Shown piece by piece: positions 57,156-64,000 of a DNA stretch of 64,000 nt; position 1 is the stretch's first letter; each line of letters starts with the position of its first letter. A model generated the notes under the pieces. The model was not told the DNA's origin. It searched no databases and worked only from the letters and a program-made list of their open reading frames with translations. Location of the stretch: NCBI GenBank assembly GCA_016617785.1, contig JADILM010000008.1, positions 1,426,001 through 1,490,000 of the forward strand. Direction: 5' to 3'. The translations under genes were made by a program, and so were the position numbers. This DNA is from Sporobolomyces roseus (taxonomy: Eukaryota > Basidiomycota > Microbotryomycetes > Sporidiobolales > Sporidiobolaceae).

Positions 57156-58400
57156 ATGTCCTTCACTACCCTTCCTATCGATCTTTACGACAAAATCACT
57201 TCCCATCTTGTCGGCAAACAAGTCCGCAAACGAGCACCGATCGCCCTAGGAAAGGCTTTATCACTCGTGTGCAAAAAGCTGCAGCCGATTGGTCAGGCTC
57301 TCGTATGGAAGCATATCACTGTTGACGAAGATGGACCTCCGGACTTCATTCTCACAGACCTCGATTCTCTCCCTCATCTTCATCCCTACGTCAAGTCGAT
57401 CACGGCCCGTGTTGAACACGACGAGTCGCCAGAGGAATCTAAGGAGGCGACTCTAATTGTTCTCAAGATGATTCAAACCTGTCAAAATCTTCACCGGATC
57501 TCCATCGCCCTTCCCTTCGAGACGAAACCATCGTTGATACGCCAACTCTTCGAGGCCGCATCTCGTCTAGAACATCATCATGTCTTCGTCGTCGCCGGAC
57601 CATCTGTCGAGATCAACCCCGCAACAATCGAGACTCTACACCTCGGTTTCCCTTGCTTATGCACGCTCGACATCTGCTCCCGAATTCCTGGAGGCAGGAC
57701 GGAAGCGCTCGAGTTCTCAAAACCCTCGGGGACTCGCTCAGAGTGCGGCCTTCGTCGTCTCAACCTCGACGTTATCGAGCTCGACAAGAACTCGATGCAG
57801 ATCCCAAAAATGTTGTGCTTGCTCGCAAGTTCGTTCGGTGCTGGAGTTCTCGTCGAATGCAACTTTACGGGACCTTTCTTCCATCGCCTGACCTTCCAAT
57901 GGCTCACGTTCAAGACTGTCCGAGTTCAGGAGGTTTCGTTCAATCATTGCGAGCTTTCAGAATTGGAGGATGAATTCATCGATTTCGTGCACTATTTGCC
58001 CCAGTTTGAACAGGTGATCGTTCTATCCGTCAATAGCTGCATGAATCTCGAAGATCACCTCGAGTGCAGCACCAAGGCACCCGTGTCGCTCATCAAACTT
58101 CTATCATCAATTCCACTTTCAATGCACCTCGTCGAGCTCAAGGGAGTCTACTTCTATGGCTCGCTCTCTTTCCCAGAAACTCGCCTCAAGCCTTCCGGCA
58201 CTCGCCCTCATCGAGGGTCCTTCAGCCCGGTTCTATCTCAAATCGTTGTATACGCAAACCTTCGTCAACCTAAAGAAGATGAAAGACAAGAAAGGTATTT
58301 GGAGGTGGTATCGTGTTATTGAAGTAAGCACCCGTCACTCGCTTCCGTTGTCGTTCTCCTCAACTCTTGTTGACTCTCCCCTTTGGCTTCGCAGACCTGA
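57156..58400 (+). CDS. F-box-like protein, family A copy 3, frameshifted near the 3' end
   Basis: MSFTTLPIDLYDKITSHLVG opens a frame closely matching the 18.9-kb copy (ALGKALSLVCKKLQPIGQALVW). At 58197-58198 one extra G (TCCGGCA against TCCGCT in the paralogue) shifts the frame. As read, the protein ends at 58322 (388 residues) with an unrelated tail. In the other frame the family ending continues, ALALIEGPSARFYLK, LKKMKDKKGIWRWYRVIE, then intron 58324-58394 and an ACC-TGA last exon ending at 58400. The leader intron 57065-57128 is conserved with copy 1. Either a real lesion or a base-calling error. Confidence 0.75.
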
Positions 58401-58921
58401 AACTATCTCAATCCCCCTGACTCGTCCTTCTCCCGCCTTTGACACTATACTCTGCCTCTCTCCATGTCTCGACCAAATCACGCGGAAACAAGCTTTACCT
58501 GGAATCGAAACGAACGAAATTGCTCTCATTTCGCAATTCATCTCTGCCACCGTTCGAGCACTGAACTTTGCGCGTCGAGCGTTCCTTCGCTTCGACGTAA
58601 ACATAGGTCTACAACTGAGGTCTTGCCGAAGAGGTGAGCCGATTCTAATGGTCGGTCTCCAGAGTGTAGCTGAGACGAGAATAGAAAACTGTCAAATTGC
58701 GAAATGTTCGAAAAATTAATAAAGGGTAGTGGCAAACACCGTCGACGACGAAATACAGTAGAGCTATACTACGATCTAGTCCTAGAAAGATAACAAGCTT
58801 GAGAGGTGAGTGAAGTGGTTTGATGTTCAAGGCTGCGAAGGCGTTTTTCCGATGAGAACTTTTTCTAATTCCCTTCTGTCTCTGCATACCTCCTCGCTTC
58901 TTCCTCTCTCTCCCCTCAAGA
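58401..58921. other. Intergenic
   Basis: Contains TTTCGCAA at 58529-58536 and TTGCGAAA at 58697-58704. No gene seen. Confidence 0.4.
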
Positions 58922-61900
58922 ATGTATCGACAGTCAGCCGATTCGGCTATCCCGTTACAGAGCTAGTTAGTCTCCCTTCACTCTTTTCCTCCCTTCCCCA
59001 GTGAAAAATTGGGAACGCGTTCCTCCCTCCAACTCTCTCCTCTCCTGGCTCTCGATACAAGTAAAACCGCGTTACTGATAACACTCTCTTCTCCTCTCAC
59101 TCTTCATTATCCGCTCATCACCTGCAACTCGCTCTCCTTCGACCAATCGGAAAATAGTAATCAAGTTCCAGGAGGAAACGGTTACGGACAACAACAACAA
59201 CCAATGGAGAAGCATTACCCTAACGTGAGTTTACTCTATCCTCTTTACTCTCAATCGCGTATACCAGGGACAAAGAGGGAGAAGACGCCACCATTTCAAG
59301 TCTTGGGTTGGGTTGGACGATTCAAATAATTGATGGAATTATTACTGCACGATCCTATCACTCCACGCACTCGTACCCACGCGCTAATCACTCTCATTAT
59401 GATTATATAGGGTAAAGCAGCAGGAGGGAAACGAAAGAAATGGCCTTGGGTCGTTGGAGCTCTAGTCCTGTTGGCTGTCATTCTGGGAGCAGTTCTAGGA
59501 GGAGTGTTTGGGTCGAGGGCTGCGAATGATGGAGACAACAAGAGTAATAACGTCGCCGGAAGTAACAACAACGGAGCGGCTTCTGCTGCTACGCGCACAC
59601 TCGGCAGCGGAAATGAAGCTGTCGTTCCTACTGTACGTTCCTTTCTCTCTCTGTTCTCTCTCGATGAACCCATAGTTGACTCAGTGATATGCAATTCGTA
59701 GGCCACCGATCAATACGGCAATCCGATGTATCCGACTCAAACTGGATCAGCTAAAATCGCGACTCCCACCGTCACTTCCAACTCTTCCCTCTCTTGCGGT
59801 TCCGACCCGATGACCGGCCTCTCCCTCACCAACGTCCGATCCGAGCACCCTCTCCTCATCGCCCCCTCTTACAAGTGGGACTGCCTCCCCAAACTCATCG
59901 CCGCCGATTCTTACATGAGTTTCTGGAACGAGACCGTCTTCACCAACGCCTCGATATTCGCCGACATGGATCCTACTGAATACGCTATCGATGGTGGATT
60001 GAGTGGATCGGGAGTACTCGATGTCGCGAGGGAAGTTCAGTTGAGGATTAAACATTGGGCTTATGCTTATCGAATCTCGAAAGATCCTAAATGGGTTGAA
60101 AGAACTTGGCAAGAACTTCAAGTGCGTTTCGAACTCTCTCTCACTCACTCGGTGCACTATTGACGAGGAACGTGAGAGAATAGGTCGCCTCCGGAAACAC
60201 TTCGCAAACTTTTGGTCAATCGAACACGAACGGAGACGTTTGGAATGGTCAGAACCATTTTCTCGATCTCGCAGAGTTCACCGAAGCTTTCGCCATCGCA
60301 TACGACTGGATGTACGATGCATGGACTGCAGATCAGCGTCAAGCGATCATGTGGTCCATCATCAACTTGGGGTTGAGGTTCGGAGTTAACGTTTACACTC
60401 AAGCAACGGGTGCTTCAGGCTACTCGTGGTGGACTGCCGTCGACGGAAACTGGAATTGCGTGAGTCTGCTCGGTAACTCGAATCTCTTTCTCGAATTGAA
60501 CTGATTTCGTTATCGAGATCCACAGGTCTGCAACAAGGGTTTGACGATGGGAGCTCTCGCTATTCGCAACGAAGATCCTACCACCTACTCTGCCACTATC
60601 CTTCAGAACACCGTCGAGAACGCTCAAGCTCACTGCTCCTTCGCTCCTACTCCTGAAGGAACTTGGTCAGAAACCGCCAACTACTGGTATGAGGTTTCTC
60701 TTTTCCTTTTCACTTCAACCTTTACTCATTCAATCTCGTCCAATCTCGCAGGTACTTCGGTACTTACTCTCACGCCGAGATGGCCGCTTCCCTCCTCTCC
60801 GCAACTGGATCGACTCAAGGACTCCTCGACTCGAACCCCGGATACAAGCTTACTCCCGAGTACCACATGTATGTCACCGGCATGCAAGGACTCTTCAACT
60901 ACGGAGATTGCGGACCCAATAAATTCACCGCGACCGCCAATTCCTTGATGTTCTACGGATCTCAATACAACATTCCCGAATACACCCTCTTCCAACGAGA
61001 CCGAGGAGACGCTCCCGACCCCATGTCGATCCTTTACTACGATCCTCAAGTCGAAGGTCAATTCTGGAACGGACTCGCACTCGATCATCACTTCGATAAC
61101 CAAACTGATGCTTGGTTCTCTGCTCGTTCCTCTTGGACCGACAACGATGGAATGTATATCGCGATGAAGGCGGGTTACTTACAAGGACATCAGACTCATG
61201 GTGATTTGGATGCTGGAGATTTCGTTCTCGATGCGATGGGTGAACGATTCTTTGGCGAACTCGGAAACGGAGATTACCTCGCTGATGGATACGTATGCAC
61301 AACTCTCTCGCTTTCTCTACCTTTCTTCTAGTATACAAAACTGAACACGATTGTTTCGATTGTGAATAGTTCAGCTCCGAGGCTCAAGATTCGCTCCGAT
61401 GGACTTACTACCGAAAAGGAACCGAGGGACAAGTTTGTCTATTCCCTCTCTCTCTCTCTCTAACTTCTCTCGCTCACCTGGTTCTGTCTACAGAACACTC
61501 TCAACATCGGATCGAACCAAAACGTTGCTGGACAACCCACTACCACCTACGACTCGACTGGAGAAGCTCAAGATGCTCTAGTTTACACTCCCGCGAACTC
61601 GTCGACCGCTTTTATGACCGCCGACTTGAGTGAGATGTACAACGAGACTTCCGTGAGTCGAAATGCCCGAAAGAACCAGGATCGAAACTGATCCGAATTC
61701 TGCTGTTTTGTCCACAGTCTGCCTTCCGAGGTATTCGTTTCCTCAACGGTCGACGACAAGTCCTTCTTCGTGACGAGGTTACTTCGACTGCTACCGTACA
61801 ATGGTGAGTTTCTCGAGCCCGTACCCGTTTTTCGGGCGCATACGATCTTTTTGGGCGCATATCGAATTTCGACTGACTTCACCCCTCTTCTACTTTCTCT

Positions 61901-62340
61901 GCATCTCCTCTCTTCCTCACCCATTCATTAACAACAGGCGAGCGCACACAAATTCTTCCGTCTCTGTTTCTTCTGATGGAAAGACTGCTACTCTCGAACT
62001 TAACGGCAAAACCCTTCTCGCCGAACTCCGCTCTCCCTCAGACGCTACCTTCGGAACTGCCGCTGCTGAGCGCACTTCTACCCTCCCCGCCCTTCAAGGT
62101 CGTGCTGTTGATCAGCCCAACCCTGGCGTTACCGTATTAACGATTTCGCTTCCTGCCCCTACTTCTGGAGCTACTATTGAAGTCCTCTTCAACCCTCAAT
62201 GGGAAGGTAAGCACTCGCTCCCTCTCTACCTCGTCGAACCGTCAGCTGACCCCGCTAGTACTTCAGGTTGGACCGCCAACTCCTACGTCTCTCCTCCAGA
62301 CGTTGCTATCGCTTCATGGAGTCTCACTTCTCACGAGTAA
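58922..62340 (+). CDS. Membrane-anchored heparinase II/III-like polysaccharide lyase
   Basis: Eleven exons sum to 2442 nt (813 residues), all in phase. A short cytosolic N-terminus (MYRQSADSAIPLQSYNQVPG, then Gln-rich) leads to a basic GGKRKKWPW stop-transfer and one transmembrane helix (VVGALVLLAVILGAVLGG), a type II anchor. The extracellular part has an all-helical toroid segment (EFTEAFAIAYDWMYDAW, VDGNWNC|VCNKGLTMGALAI) and then the heparinase II/III-type beta domain with HGDLDAGDFVLDAMGERFF. Predicted to cleave acidic polysaccharide by beta-elimination at or outside the plasma membrane; the substrate, and the catalytic Tyr/His, need comparison. The start was chosen because exon 1 (44 nt) joins exon 2 in phase. 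Stop TAA. Confidence 0.82.
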
Positions 62341-62811
62341 ACCCCTTACACCTCTCTTTCTGCATACATACATACACTCTCTCACGACCTCCCTCACGAT
62401 ACTACCCTCCCTCCCTTCGTTCTTCGACTTTCGTTAATCCCCTTTGCGATCCTATCCTCTCGCTCTCGTCGTTTTTCGTTCCTCCTCTCGTTTTCGTTTA
62501 CATACTTTGTTTTCAATGGACATTATAGCTTCTCTTGTGTTTCACTCGATCTGGTTGCGAAGCGAGAGTCGTTAGGAGAAAGTCTGTCTGATCTGTTTCC
62601 GCTTCATGACTCTTTCGCAATTGACGTTCCTCATCGCTACTCTCGTCACACGATCACCAGTACGAGCAACTGCTGTTGTCGAAGTCACTGCGAGCGACCC
62701 ACGACAGACCTTGCGAAGGTTGCGAACAAAAGATGAAAATTCATACTTTCCCTTTTCAACCTCGTTTTCTGGGGTAGTACCCTCCAGCGGGGCAAAAAGG
62801 TACAATGATGA
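62341..62811. other. Intergenic
   Basis: 3' flank of the lyase gene, C/T-rich, with TTTCGCAA at 62614-62621 and TTGCGAAG at 62711-62718. Nothing else seen. Confidence 0.4.
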
Positions 62812-62955
62812 TGACCCTGCCGTGATTCGAACACGGGTTTCCGCAGGATCGCACTGGAGGTGAAGAATCACTCGAATCGCAAGAACAGAAAGCTCAAGCG
62901 AATTCGAGAGGTAGATACCACAATGCGGTGCCCTAACCAACTAGACTACAAGATC
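62812..62955 (-). tRNA. tRNA-His (GTG) with a 71-nt intron
   Basis: Read on the minus strand, GATCTTG pairs with CAGGGTC (two G-U pairs) to give the acceptor stem, with A as discriminator. The A box TAGTCTAGTTGG and the B-box/T-loop GTGTTCGAATCAC are both present. The anticodon stem CCGCA/TGCGG holds loop TTGTGGC with anticodon GTG. The intron 62847-62917 lies after position 37, where eukaryotic tRNA introns sit. The G-1 needed by tRNA-His would be added after transcription. Confidence 0.85.
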
Positions 62956-63308
62956 GACGCATTCAAGCGATACCCTGAGGCAGCCCAGAGCGTACACATC
63001 CAGCACTGCAGACAAAGCTTGCGACGAAACTTGACGAAACGAGCGAAAGTTCAGTTTTCGCATTCGGCGAAATTTTGCTCATCAGTCGTCTGCTTTCAAC
63101 CTCCTGCGCTTTACATTCTTATCGACGAATCGCATCTGTTGCCCCATTTGACTGCAAAAAGGAGACCCACGAAACAGTTGCATCTTTTTTTGGCGAACTT
63201 CGAAGGTGAAAGGAATTTCTACTCGACGATAACCCTTTCTCTCCCACTAATCTCAGCGACACCTCAGTATCCTCAACACGGCTCATCAGAGCACTCTCAA
63301 TCTGTAGA
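62956..63308. other. Intergenic
   Basis: Upstream of the Zn2Cys6 gene and 5' of the tRNA. No element recognised. Confidence 0.4.
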
Positions 63309-64000
63309 ATGCCAGCAGATCGTACAGGAGACAAATCGCCAGCTGCCGGAGGGAAGAAGGGCAAGGAAGCTAAAACTCGATCAAGGCAAGGTTGTTTAAC
63401 CTGTAGGCAACGGCACAAGAAGTGAGTAAACTTGGTTCTGATCTCATAAGCTCTCAGAACTGAGTGGGAACGCGTTATGTAGATGCGATGAAACAAAGTC
63501 GGAAGAGACTAAAGGTGCTTGCAAACGCTGCTTCTCTGGATCTTGGGAGTGTAAATGGCCATTACCACCAGGAGAAAGACCGCTCAAGTCATTCAAAGGG
63601 AGTAAACAGAGGGTAAACACGGCGAGAGGTGAAAGTTCAGTCGCTGAATCTGGTCAAGAGGAAGAAGATGGGAACAGAGGACGAGAGGGGAGTAGTCGAG
63701 GAGAAAGGAGAGGAGCTAGTAATGGAGCGAATGGTGACGGGCAAGCCGCTTTCGAACCCCCGTCTGTTTACAATCCTCAAATCCCTTATCCTCCTTCGAC
63801 TTCGTACTCCCTTCCCTATCCTACTCCGAACTCACATTACTCTCAACCGATACCCCCTCTTCAGCCTCTGCCTCCTCCAGTTCCTCTCCCTACCCTTCCG
63901 AACCAGCAAAACACCGATTTGAACGACTTCTTCGCAAGTTTGGATGCAGAGTTAGGTTATTGGCAATCGATGGGGGAAGAAACGCACAACAGTGGTGTAT
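63309..64000 (+). CDS. Zn(II)2Cys6 transcription factor, 3' end outside the window
   Basis: Exon 1 is 63309-63421, intron 63422-63482, and exon 2 from 63483 is still open at the edge. A basic leader (GKKGKEAKTRSRQ) precedes the binuclear cluster: GCLTCRQRHKK|CDETK...ACKRCFSGSWECKWP, with all six Cys. The intron splits the cluster just before the third Cys. After it comes a Ser/Gly-rich linker and a long Pro-rich region (PPSTSYSLPYPTPNSHYSQP), then NTDLNDFFASLDAEL. Proteins of this fungal family bind CGG-type sites and control metabolism; the target genes cannot be read from here. Confidence 0.88.

Noticed and set aside
1..64000. Transposons, LTRs, CRISPR arrays or bacterial operon features
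   Set aside because: No transposase, reverse transcriptase, terminal repeats or spaced repeats were found; the only large repeat is the gene-block duplication.

Overview
The window is nuclear DNA of a fungus, almost certainly a basidiomycete. Genes are dense and usually broken by several short introns (about 55-75 bp) with GT..AG ends and a CTGAC/CTGAT/CTAAC branch site. The core genes (eIF5B, Rat1/Xrn2 with a zinc knuckle, Esf2, FGGY kinase, Zn2Cys6 regulator, CPL1-like secreted proteins) fit a basidiomycete. The class cannot be fixed from sequence alone; a Pucciniomycotina or Tremellomycete yeast is plausible.

Layout. 0-2.3 kb: kelch-repeat protein (minus strand, runs off the left edge). 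3.7-9.9 kb: tandem array of five MYND-type zinc-finger paralogues, one carrying an in-frame stop. 10.2-12.4 kb: GT23/FUT8-like fucosyltransferase (minus). 13.6-18.4 kb: eIF5B with 14 exons. 18.9-22.0 kb: two F-box-like paralogues (minus), one truncated by a stop. 22.4-24.5 kb: MFS transporter. 24.7-28.9 kb: RAT1 (minus). 29.3-30.6 kb: ESF2. 31.1-37.1 kb: two F-box/C2H2 paralogues, the second with an in-frame stop. 37.6-38.9 kb: unrecognised gene. 39.5-42.05 kb: FGGY carbohydrate kinase.

42.3-50.9 kb is a tandem segmental duplication with a unit of about 3.57 kb. The unit runs from the middle of a secreted alpha/beta-hydrolase gene, through a CPL1-like secreted cysteine-rich gene, into the middle of an F-box gene. 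The junction at about 46,400 fuses the F-box 5' half to the hydrolase 3' half, out of frame. Beyond it lie a dispersed sixth MYND gene (51.5 kb), two more F-box genes (53.1 and 54.7 kb), a third F-box-like gene with a frameshift (57.2 kb), a membrane-anchored heparinase II/III-like protein (58.9-62.3 kb), an intron-containing tRNA-His and the start of a Zn2Cys6 regulator.

Two kinds of content are interleaved: conserved single-copy housekeeping genes for translation, rRNA processing and RNA decay, and fast-evolving paralogue families (MYND, three F-box types, CPL1). The families show tandem birth, chimera formation and several independent lesions. All functional statements rest on motifs read by eye; no database search was possible.
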